From NCBI RefSeq assembly GCF_009687845.1, contig NZ_BLAD01000055.1, positions 57,526 through 121,525 on the forward strand: 64,000 bases of DNA. Reading direction: 5' to 3'. This stretch comes from Acrocarpospora corrugata (GTDB lineage Bacteria; Actinomycetota; Actinomycetes; Streptosporangiales; Streptosporangiaceae). The notes under the pieces were generated by a model. That model was not told where the DNA came from. It ran no database searches and was given only the letters and a program-made list of their open reading frames with translations. Shown here in pieces: positions 53,698 to 61,557 of this stretch (its first letter is position 1; every line of letters starts with the position of its first letter). Both the position numbers and the translations under genes were made by a program.

Positions 53698-54156
53698 ATG
53701 ACCGACCTGATTTTCCGTGCGGCCCGGCGTGCTGATGTGCCGCGTGTGATCGAGTTGCTCAACGACGATGCGGTGGCGCGATCCCGGGGGGTTGTTCCTG
53801 AGGTGGGGGCGGGGCATTGGGCGGCTTTTGCGGCGATCGATGCTGATCCGAACAACGAGCTTGTGGTGGCGGAGATCGGGGGCGAGGTGGTGGGGACTTT
53901 TCAGCTGACTTTCATTCCGGGGTTGTCCAGGAATGGGGGTGAGCGCGCTCAGATCGAGGCGGTTCGGGTGGCGCGGGAGCATCGGAACCAGGGGATCGGG
54001 CGGGCGATGATGGTCTGGTCGATTGAGCGTGCCAGAGGCCGGGGGTGCGCTCTGGTTCAGTTGACCAGCGACAAACGTCGCGGCGAAGCCCATCGGTTCT
54101 ATGGTTCGCTGGGCTTCGCCGCGTCGCACGAAGGCTTCAAACTTCAGCTTTTGTGA
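53698..54156 (+). CDS. GNAT-family acetyltransferase
   Basis: 152 residues: MTDLIFRAARRADVPRVIELLNDD, VVAEIGGEVVGTFQLTFI, VRVAREHRNQGIGRAMMVW (acetyl-CoA loop R/Q-x-x-G-x-G/A as NQGIGRA), RFYGSLGF near the end. Acetylates an unknown amine. Codons are richer in GGG/GTG than in the neighbours. Its end overlaps the facing oxidoreductase by 13 bases. Confidence 0.88.
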   Translation: MTDLIFRAARRADVPRVIELLNDDAVARSRGVVPEVGAGHWAAFAAIDADPNNELVVAEIGGEVVGTFQLTFIPGLSRNGGERAQIEAVRVAREHRNQGIGRAMMVWSIERARGRGCALVQLTSDKRRGEAHRFYGSLGFAASHEGFKLQLL

Positions 54157-56231
54157 GCGGCTTCCGGGCTTCCGGCTGTCATATCGGCTTCGACTGCTTC
54201 GACTGTCGCGGGGTCCGCGGGGTCCGCGGGGGCGATTTCTACCCAGTTGTCGTGATAAAGCGGGCCTTTCGCCATGTCGGCGTCGGCTTCCTCGATGAGG
54301 GCGTTGGTGTTGGCGTTTCCGGGGCTGAGTTTGAGCCAGCGGCCCTTGGCCATCGCGGCCACCCCCGGCCGGACCTTGTCGGTAATTTCAACTTTCGCGG
54401 TGAGTTCGCCGTGGGCGTTGAAGACCCGGGCCGGCTGTCCGCTGGTCAGGCCGCGGGACGCCGCGTCGCGCGGGTTCACGAGCACCGTCGGGTCCTTCGA
54501 ACGACGCAGCAGCTCCGGGTTGTTGGCGAAGATCGTGTTGAGGAAGGTGTGTGAGGCGGGGGTGATCAGGGTGAGTCTGGTGGAGACTTCGCTCGCCGTC
54601 CGGGACGGGACATAGGTCGCGACCCGGGAGTGACCGGCGGCTTCGGCTAGGTCGGAGACGAACTCGAGCTTGCCGCTCGGCGTGGGGAAACCCTCGGTGA
54701 ACGGGACGAACGGGGTGGGCACGTCGAGCCGGACCCAGCCGTCCTTGCGGAGCTGGTCCAGGTTGACGGCCGGAGCTCCGGCCAGCAGTTGCTCGGCCAG
54801 TTCCAGATCGGAGTCGTACAGGGCGGGCTCGGTCAGGCCCATCGCGCGGGCCAGGCGGCGGAAGGTCTCCGTGGTCGACAGGCACTCGCCCGGGGGCTCG
54901 ACGGCGGGTTCGTTCCAGACCAGGTACATGTGGCCGTACCCGGAGTGGAGGTCGGCGTGCTCGGTCTGCATGGTGGCGGGGAGCACGATGTCGGCGTAGT
55001 CCACGGTGTCGGTCGGGAACTGCTCCATCACCACGGTGAACAGGTCCTCGCGGAGCAGCCGCTGCCGGATGCGGTTCTGGTCGGGGGTGGAGCCCATCGG
55101 GTTCGCCGCGTACACCCATAGGCATTTGACGGACTCGTCCAGTTCGTCGGCCAGGCGGGTCATCGTCAGGCTGCGTACCGGTCCGGGCAGCAGGTCCTCG
55201 CGCGGGTCGACGGTGAGCGGGACGTACGCGGAGGTGGAGTAGGCGATGCCGCCGCCGGGGTGCCGCCAGTCGCCTGTGACGCCGGGGATGCAGGCGATCA
55301 GGCGCATCGCGGAGCCGCCGCCTCGGTGGCGTTGCAGGCCCATGGTGGCGCGGATGCCGGTGGGGCGGGTGTGCGCGAGCCGTACCCCGAGAGCACGGAT
55401 GTCCGCTTCGGGCAGGCCGGTGAGCTCGGCTACCCGGCTCGGCGGATATTGCAGGATTTCTGCCTTGAATTCATCCCAGCCGAGCGTGTGGTTCTCCAGG
55501 TAGTCGCGGTCCTCCGCGCCCTCCTCCAGGACCACGTGGAGCAGGCCGAGGGCGAGCGCGCCGTCCGTGCCCGGACGGATCGGCAGGTGCTCGTCGGCCT
55601 GCTCGGCCGTCCGGGTGCGGATCGGGTCGATGGCGACCACGTGCGCGCCCGCCGCGCGGGCGTCCTGCACGAACTTCCACAGGTGATGCCCGCTGGTCAG
55701 CGTGTTCGTGCCCCAGAGCAGGATCAGCTTGGAGAGCGCGAAGGTCTCCGGGTCCATCCCGCCGGCGGTCCCGTTGGTGAAGCGCAGCCCGTCCCGTCCC
55801 GCCCGCGAGCAGATGTTCAGGTCATGGTTGGACGCACCGAGCACGTTCCAGAACCGCCGCCCGGCTTCTCCGGTCTCGCCCTGGATGTAGCCGAGCGTCC
55901 CCGTGCCCTGGTACGGCCAGATGGCCTCGCCGCCGTGCTCGTCGACGATCTCGGCGAGCTTCGCCGCGCAGATGGCCAGCGCCTCGTCCCAAGAGATCCG
56001 CTCGAACTGCCCGGATCCCTTGGGACCGACCCGCTTCATCGGGTAGAGGATGCGATCCGCGGCTTTGGTGTGCTCCAGATAACGATTGACCTTCACGCAC
56101 AGCGCGCCCCGCGTGAACGGATGATCACGATTGCCCCGCAGCGCGACCGACTTCCCATCCCGTACGGTCACCACCCACGAACACGTATCCGGACAATCAA
56201 GCGGACATGCCCCCAGCACCTGTAACTCCAT
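54144..56231 (-). CDS. Molybdopterin (bis-MGD) oxidoreductase
   Basis: 695 residues. N-terminal 4Fe-4S segment GACPLDCPDTCSWVV with further Cys in GALCVKVNRYLEHT, followed by the molybdopterin domains (FERISWDEALAICAAKLAEI, GTGTLGYIQGETG, LLWGTNTLTSGHH, MGLQRHRGGGSAMR, LWVYAANPMGSTPDQN, MEQFPTDTVDYADIVLPAT) and the C-terminal MGD-binding barrel (SHTFLNTIFANNPE, VLVNPRDAASRGLTSGQPARVFN). No Tat signal, so it is probably cytoplasmic. DMSO-reductase superfamily, substrate unknown. No partner electron-transfer subunit is adjacent. Confidence 0.9.
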   Translation of the reverse strand: MELQVLGACPLDCPDTCSWVVTVRDGKSVALRGNRDHPFTRGALCVKVNRYLEHTKAADRILYPMKRVGPKGSGQFERISWDEALAICAAKLAEIVDEHGGEAIWPYQGTGTLGYIQGETGEAGRRFWNVLGASNHDLNICSRAGRDGLRFTNGTAGGMDPETFALSKLILLWGTNTLTSGHHLWKFVQDARAAGAHVVAIDPIRTRTAEQADEHLPIRPGTDGALALGLLHVVLEEGAEDRDYLENHTLGWDEFKAEILQYPPSRVAELTGLPEADIRALGVRLAHTRPTGIRATMGLQRHRGGGSAMRLIACIPGVTGDWRHPGGGIAYSTSAYVPLTVDPREDLLPGPVRSLTMTRLADELDESVKCLWVYAANPMGSTPDQNRIRQRLLREDLFTVVMEQFPTDTVDYADIVLPATMQTEHADLHSGYGHMYLVWNEPAVEPPGECLSTTETFRRLARAMGLTEPALYDSDLELAEQLLAGAPAVNLDQLRKDGWVRLDVPTPFVPFTEGFPTPSGKLEFVSDLAEAAGHSRVATYVPSRTASEVSTRLTLITPASHTFLNTIFANNPELLRRSKDPTVLVNPRDAASRGLTSGQPARVFNAHGELTAKVEITDKVRPGVAAMAKGRWLKLSPGNANTNALIEEADADMAKGPLYHDNWVEIAPADPADPATVEAVEADMTAGSPEAAHKS

Positions 56232-56266
56232 GGGCCAACTGTACGAGTGGCGCAATCGTGGTCGCA

Positions 56267-57643
56267 CTAGCGGTCGTGGAACGCGTACTGGCCCACCACA
56301 TGGGCGAGAGCGTCGGCGTTCACGTCGAGCGCCGCCAGGTCGACGTTCTTGATCGTGTCGCAGACCTGGTGGTAGCAGGGGTCCAGCGGAGCGTCCGCGA
56401 TCCCGCCGAAGAACGCCACCTGCTCCGCGGTCTTCCGGTCCTCGGCCCCGGTGAACAGACCGCCCGCCGGAACCCCTACCGCGATGAACGGCCCGTAGTC
56501 CGACCGCCCGCTGAAATCGGTCCCCACATGGGGAAGGCTGCGGCTGTCAAAATACTCCTCGAACGTCCGCTCGATCTCCTCCGATCCGAGCGGTCCCGGC
56601 CCTTTCCCGATGAGATCGGAATCGTCACCATCGAAAATCCCATAAATGCCGTTAGGTGACGCGATCATATCGAAATTCAGATATAGCGCGATATTCTCGC
56701 GCTCCCGCTGGGGCAGCGCGCTCACATAGTGCAGCGACCCCAGCAAACCCACCTCTTCGGCACTCCACCACACCAACCGCACCGCCCGATCCGGTTGGAA
56801 CCGGGCCAACCGCAACGCCAGCTCCAGGACCGCCGCGCTCCCGGACCCGTTGTCATTGACCCCCGGCCCCTCCGTCACCGAATCCAGATGCGCCCCCACC
56901 ATGACCACCTCATCGGTACGGCCATGCGGCGTCTGCACGATGAGGTTCCGGGTCACCCGGCGCTCGCTCACCGTCGACGTGACCACCTCGACCTGCCCGT
57001 CCATCGCGCCGTCCTGCTTGCGCACCCCCACGACCGGCACCGTGGCCGGCAACTCAAGACCGCCCCGCAGGTCGCCCTCCCGGTCGTTGACGACCACGAC
57101 CGCGGCGGCACCTGCGGCGACAGCGTTACTGATCTTCTGCTGGAATGTGCAGGTCCCCCGTACCACCTTCGCCACCGCACCCACCTCGAACCCGGCGAAA
57201 TCCGTGGGCAGACAGCCCGCGGACGCGTCCCGGACCGGCCCCGTCACCCGTCCGGAACCTGAGTGCCGAATCGTGATCGCGCTGATCGCCTGGGGAGGTG
57301 CGGCAGGACCACCGGCGGGGTATTTGTTGGTGAGCTTTAGTTGAGCTGGGGCCAGTTCTTTGAAATACATGAACTCGAAAGGATCGGAGATGACCTCGTA
57401 CCCGGCGGATTTCAACTGGCTTTCCACATAATCGGCGGATTCGTCATACCCAGGCGTCCCCGCCGCTCGGTTCCCCCCATTCCGATCAGCGATGTCCTGA
57501 AATGCCTGGAGATGGCGGACGAGATTGGTCCCCGACATCTCCTCGACCAACTGGGAGCTCGGATTGGTGTCATCTGCGTTCGCCGGACCTGGAGTGACGA
57601 CGTTGACGGCCAAGGACAGCACGGCAGTGAGGAGCAGGCGCAT
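56267..57643 (-). CDS. Secreted M28 aminopeptidase with PA domain
   Basis: 458 residues from ATG 57643 (GGGGG 6 bases upstream; ATG 57649 is the alternative). Signal peptide cut near PANA. PA insert (GCLPTDFAGFEVGAVAKVVRGTCTFQQKISNAVAAGAAAVVVVNDREG). The zinc site consists of GAHLDSVTEGPGVNDNGSG (His, Asp), WWSAEEVGL (catalytic Glu and Glu ligand), YLNFDMIAS (Asp) and YHQVCDTIKNV (His). Removes N-terminal residues from peptides outside the cell. Related to Streptomyces griseus aminopeptidase. Confidence 0.92.
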   Translation of the reverse strand: MRLLLTAVLSLAVNVVTPGPANADDTNPSSQLVEEMSGTNLVRHLQAFQDIADRNGGNRAAGTPGYDESADYVESQLKSAGYEVISDPFEFMYFKELAPAQLKLTNKYPAGGPAAPPQAISAITIRHSGSGRVTGPVRDASAGCLPTDFAGFEVGAVAKVVRGTCTFQQKISNAVAAGAAAVVVVNDREGDLRGGLELPATVPVVGVRKQDGAMDGQVEVVTSTVSERRVTRNLIVQTPHGRTDEVVMVGAHLDSVTEGPGVNDNGSGSAAVLELALRLARFQPDRAVRLVWWSAEEVGLLGSLHYVSALPQRERENIALYLNFDMIASPNGIYGIFDGDDSDLIGKGPGPLGSEEIERTFEEYFDSRSLPHVGTDFSGRSDYGPFIAVGVPAGGLFTGAEDRKTAEQVAFFGGIADAPLDPCYHQVCDTIKNVDLAALDVNADALAHVVGQYAFHDR

Positions 57644-57918
57644 ATACATCCCCCGAGGGCGCGCGGACACGACCCGTGATGTGGTGATCAACAACAACCG
57701 GTCAACTATGCCGGGCGAGCAGGCCCGGCCGCTCGCCACGACTCCGGCGAGTCGCCACTCGGTGGCGGAACGAGATGATCAGCCACAGCCTGATCACGCA
57801 CCGCGCGCGCTTCATAGAGTGGTAGGCAGTGGGCACGCAGGGGAGCACCTCACCGACGAGAGTCGATGCACATGACGTCGATTGTGGACACTAGTTATAA
57901 AGATCGCAGAGAATCACG

Positions 57919-60327
57919 GTGGTGAGGGGCATCAAGGAGAAGGACGAATCGGTGGGGGCTCCGGAACACGGAGTCGTCCTCGTCGTCGAGCCCCTGCTGC
58001 CCCAGCGCATCCGCCGCCCGTCCGACGCGATCCGGTTCCTGCTCACGCTGCTCGCCCTGGTCGCCGTGGTGCTGCTGGCGCTGGTCGCCCAGCGCACCCT
58101 CAACGGGCTGGAGACCGACGTCCAGGCCGGCACCGGCCGAGCGCCCGCGTTCCTGTCCTCGGTCGCCGGGCTGCTCGGCGGCATCGCCGTCCTGGTGGTG
58201 CCGGTCGCGTTCGCCGTCGAACGGGTGTTCCACCGCGACGGCATGCGCGTCGCCCAGGGCCTGATCGCCGCCATCCTGGCGCTGCTGCTGTCGTACTCGG
58301 TGGACGAATGGCTCATCTCCGCCGGTCCCGCCGACCTGATCCAGCTGCTCACCGGTGGCCGCGACGTCGAACCGCTCAACACGGTGCTCACGCCGGCCAT
58401 CGCGTACGCCACCGCCGTGCGGATGTCGCGCCGCCCCCAGTGGCGCGCCCTGCTCTGGACGGCCCTGGCCCTCGACCTGTTCGCCCTGTTCACGGCCACC
58501 AAGGTCACCGCGCTCGGCGCGATCGTCACCTACCTCGTCGGCCTGGCCGTCGGCTACGCCACCCTCTACGGGATCGGCAGCGCCAACACCCGCCCGCCCG
58601 GCAGCGCCGTGGTGGCCGCCCTGCGCCGGCTCGGCTTCGGCCCGGTGAGTGCCCGCCGCATCGAGGACGACACCTCCGGCAGCCGCCGCTACGTGGTCGG
58701 CCTGGCCAACCAGAGCCGCCTCGACGTCACCGTGCTCGACCGCGACCGCCAGGTGGCCGGCGTCATGTACCGCCTGTGGCGGCGGCTCCGGCTGAACACC
58801 GAGACCCGCCGCCGGGCCATCCGCTCCCTGCGCGCCGAACTCGAACGCGAAGCCCTCATGGCGTACGCGGCGCAGGCCGCCGGCGCCAGCCTCCCCCGCC
58901 TCCTCGGCACCAGCGAAATCGGGACAGAAGCCGCCCTCCTCGCCTACGAACACCTGGACAGCCGCCCCCTCGCCGACCTCTTCGACGAGGAGATCGACGA
59001 CGAACTCCTCGCCCAGACCTGGGAGCAGGTACGGCTCCTGCACGCCCACCGCCTGGCCCACCGGCACCTGACCGGCGAGAGCATCCACGTCGGCGCCGAC
59101 GGCCGGATCGTCCTGGTCGACGCGCGCAGCGGCGAAATCGCCGCCGGTGACCTGCTGCTCCGCCTCGACATCGCCCAGCTGCTGGCCTACCTGGGCCTGC
59201 GCGTCGGTCCCGAACGTTCGGTCAAGGCGGCGACGGCCGTGCTCGGCGCGGACATGCTCGCCTCCGCGATGCCGCTGCTGCAGCGGATCGCGCTGGCCCG
59301 CGCCACCCGCGCCGCCACCCGCAAGGACAAGGAGCTGCTGCCCGCCCTGCGTGAGCACATCGTCGCGCTGAAGCCGCAGGCCGAGGTCGAAGAGGTCCGC
59401 CTCGAACGGTTCCGGCCGCGCACCCTCGTCACGATCATCGCCAGCGCGTTCGCCGCCTACCTGCTGCTGTCCCAGCTCAGCAAGGTCAACCTGGTCTCGG
59501 TGGTGACCAGCGCGAACTGGGCCTGGGGCGGGGTCGCCCTGGTCGCCGCCGCGGCCAGCTATGTCGCGGCCGCGGCGATGCTGCGGGGCTTCGTGCCCGA
59601 ACAGCTGCCGCTCGGTCAGACCGTGCTCGCCCAGCTGGCCGGCTCCTTCGTCAAGCTGGTCGCGCCCGCGGCCGTCGGCGGCGTCGCGATCAACACCCGC
59701 TACCTGCAGAAACGTGGGGTGCCTTCGGGCGCGGCAGTGGCCAGTGTGGGGGCCTCCCAGCTGGTCGGCCTGATCTCGCACATCCTGCTGCTGCTCTTCT
59801 TCGGCTACCTGACCGGCACCCAGGCCGCGCCCTCGCTGACCCCGTCCCGGGGGCTGCTGGTGGTCCTGCTCGGGGTCGCCGTCCTGATGGTCGTCATCCT
59901 GGCCGTCCGCCCGCTGCGCCGGCTGCTCACCACCCGGATCCGCTCACTCTTCTCGGGCGTCATCCCGCGCCTGCTGGACGTCCTGCAGTCGCCCCGCAAG
60001 ATCGTGGAGGCCGTCAGCGGCACGCTGCTGCTCTCCCTGATGTTCATCATCTGCCTGAGCGCCTGCGTCCGCGCCTTCGGGGCGGAGGTCAGCTTCGCCG
60101 CCGTCGCCGTGGTCTTCCTGGCCGGTAACGCCATCGGCTCGGCCGCCCCCACCCCCGGCGGCCTCGGCGCGGTCGAAGGCGCCCTCGCCATCGGCCTCAC
60201 CTTCGCCGGCCTGGACTCACCGGTCGCCACCTCGGCGGTGCTGCTCTTCCGCCTGATGACCTTCTGGCTCCCCGTACTCCCCGGCTGGGCCTCCTTCACC
60301 TGGCTCCAACGCCATAACGCCTTGTAG
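57919..60327 (+). CDS. Large membrane protein: flippase-like (LPG synthase TM) with internal kinase-like domain
   Basis: 802 residues. N-terminal membrane helices (about 40-215), then a soluble domain (about 225-470) with protein-kinase/phosphotransferase-like features: RYVVGLANQSRLDVTVLDRDRQVAGVMYRLWRRL, ALLAYEHLDSRPLADL, VRLLHAHRLAHRHLTGESIHVGADGRIVLVDARSGE, where HRHLTGESI and LVDAR resemble HGDLxxxNI and the DFG-like segment. The C-terminal part (about 490-800) is the eight-helix LPG_synthase_TM/UPF0104 region (LAGSFVKLVAPAAVGGVAINTRYLQKRG, GSAAPTPGGLGAVEGAL). Suggests a phosphate-transferring or regulated lipid flippase. Confidence 0.85.
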   Translation: MVRGIKEKDESVGAPEHGVVLVVEPLLPQRIRRPSDAIRFLLTLLALVAVVLLALVAQRTLNGLETDVQAGTGRAPAFLSSVAGLLGGIAVLVVPVAFAVERVFHRDGMRVAQGLIAAILALLLSYSVDEWLISAGPADLIQLLTGGRDVEPLNTVLTPAIAYATAVRMSRRPQWRALLWTALALDLFALFTATKVTALGAIVTYLVGLAVGYATLYGIGSANTRPPGSAVVAALRRLGFGPVSARRIEDDTSGSRRYVVGLANQSRLDVTVLDRDRQVAGVMYRLWRRLRLNTETRRRAIRSLRAELEREALMAYAAQAAGASLPRLLGTSEIGTEAALLAYEHLDSRPLADLFDEEIDDELLAQTWEQVRLLHAHRLAHRHLTGESIHVGADGRIVLVDARSGEIAAGDLLLRLDIAQLLAYLGLRVGPERSVKAATAVLGADMLASAMPLLQRIALARATRAATRKDKELLPALREHIVALKPQAEVEEVRLERFRPRTLVTIIASAFAAYLLLSQLSKVNLVSVVTSANWAWGGVALVAAAASYVAAAAMLRGFVPEQLPLGQTVLAQLAGSFVKLVAPAAVGGVAINTRYLQKRGVPSGAAVASVGASQLVGLISHILLLLFFGYLTGTQAAPSLTPSRGLLVVLLGVAVLMVVILAVRPLRRLLTTRIRSLFSGVIPRLLDVLQSPRKIVEAVSGTLLLSLMFIICLSACVRAFGAEVSFAAVAVVFLAGNAIGSAAPTPGGLGAVEGALAIGLTFAGLDSPVATSAVLLFRLMTFWLPVLPGWASFTWLQRHNAL

Positions 60328-60354
60328 CGACACAACGCCCTGCAGAGACACCTC

Positions 60355-60383
60355 GGCCCGGTGCGCGGATAACGCACCGGGCC
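60355..60383 (+). terminator. Terminator after the flippase-like gene
   Basis: GGCCCGGTGCG (60355-60365), loop CGGATAA, CGCACCGGGCC (60373-60383), an 11-bp perfect stem 28 bases after the stop. Confidence 0.85.
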
Positions 60384-60515
60384 GTCCTGGACAAGCTGTC
60401 GCCGGAAGCGGGCCTGTCCTGGACAGGTCATTGGCGCTGGAGCTGGGCCTGTCCTGGATGGGTCAGCTAGCGCGGGGAGCCGGGCCTGCCCTGGAGATCG
60501 CGAAGACGGTGGGCG
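60380..60515. repeat. Imperfect tandem repeats of about 31-37 bases
   Basis: GGGCCGTCCTGGACAAG, GGGCCTGTCCTGGACAGG, GGGCCTGTCCTGGATGGG and GGGCCTGCCCTGGAGATC start at about 60380, 60410, 60445 and 60483, in the non-coding gap between two convergent genes. Confidence 0.55.
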
Positions 60516-60531
60516 GGCTCGGCGTCCATGG

Positions 60532-61557
60532 TCAGCCGGTGCTGGAGCCGCGCCAGAGATTGATGTTGGCGTCGACGGCGTCCTTGTCGATGGCGTCGAG
60601 TTCCTGGGAACTGAAGTCGAGCTGCTCGACCGCGGAGAGGCTGTCGTCGAGCTGCTTGACGCTGCTCGCGCCGATCAGCACCGAGGTCACCCGCTTGTCG
60701 CGAAGGGCCCAGGACAGCGCCATCTGGGCGAGGGTCTGGCCGCGCTGCTGGGCGATCTCGTTGAGCGTCCTGATGTGGCGCAGCGTGTCATCGGTGAGCA
60801 GGCCAGGGTCGAGCGACTTGCCCTGCGTCGCCCGCGACCCCTCCGGAATGCCGTTCAGGTACCGATCGGTCAGCATGCCCTGCGCCAGCGGCGAGAACGC
60901 GATGCAACCCACGCCCTCCGCCTCCAGCGTGTCCAGCAGCCCACCCTCGATCCACCGGTTGAGCATCGAATACGACGGCTGGTGGATCAGCAGCGGCGTG
61001 CCCATCTCCCGCAGGATGCCGGCGGCCTCCGCCGTACGCTCCGGCGAGTAGGACGAGATGCCCGCGTACAGCGCCTTCCCGGAACGGACCGCGTAGTCCA
61101 GCGCCCCCATCGTCTCCTCAAGCGGAGTCTCCGGGTCGAACCGGTGGCTGTAGAAGATGTCGACGTAGTCCACGCCCATCCGCGTCAGCGACTGGTCCAG
61201 CGAGGCCAGCAGGTACTTCCGCGACCCGAACTCCCCATACGGCCCCGGCCACATGTCCCAGCCCGCCTTCGTGGAGAGCACCAGCTCATCCCGGTACGGC
61301 CGGAAATCATCGGCGAAGATCCGCCCGAAGTTCGTCTCCGCCGACCCATACGGAGGCCCGTAGTTGTTGGCCAGGTCGAAGTGGGTCACCCCGCGGTCGA
61401 ACGCCCGGCGCAGGATCGCGCGCTGGCTTTCGAGCGGTTTGTCGTCGCCGAAGTTGTGCCAGAGCCCCAGCGAGACGGCGGGCAGCTTGAGCCCGCTCCG
61501 CCCTGTCCGGTTGTACGGCATGGGCCCGTAGCGGTCGCCAGCGGCAACATAGGTCAT
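60532..61557 (-). CDS. Aldo/keto reductase, YghZ-like
   Basis: 341 residues. MPYNRTGRSGLKLPAVSLGLWHNFGD, THFDLANNYGPPYGSAETNFG (catalytic Asp and Tyr), STKAGWDMWPGPYGEFGSRKYLLASLDQSLTRMGVDYVDIFYSHRFDPETPLEETM (catalytic Lys and His). NADPH-dependent; the group includes L-glyceraldehyde-3-phosphate reductases acting on methylglyoxal-type aldehydes. Its start overlaps the ptrB stop by 4 bases, so it is translated from the same message. Confidence 0.9.
   Translation of the reverse strand: MTYVAAGDRYGPMPYNRTGRSGLKLPAVSLGLWHNFGDDKPLESQRAILRRAFDRGVTHFDLANNYGPPYGSAETNFGRIFADDFRPYRDELVLSTKAGWDMWPGPYGEFGSRKYLLASLDQSLTRMGVDYVDIFYSHRFDPETPLEETMGALDYAVRSGKALYAGISSYSPERTAEAAGILREMGTPLLIHQPSYSMLNRWIEGGLLDTLEAEGVGCIAFSPLAQGMLTDRYLNGIPEGSRATQGKSLDPGLLTDDTLRHIRTLNEIAQQRGQTLAQMALSWALRDKRVTSVLIGASSVKQLDDSLSAVEQLDFSSQELDAIDKDAVDANINLWRGSSTG

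Noticed and set aside
57895..59781. 628-codon minus-strand frame opposite the flippase-like gene
   Set aside because: Gln/His/Asp/Gly-rich shadow; the plus-strand gene has clear membrane domains.
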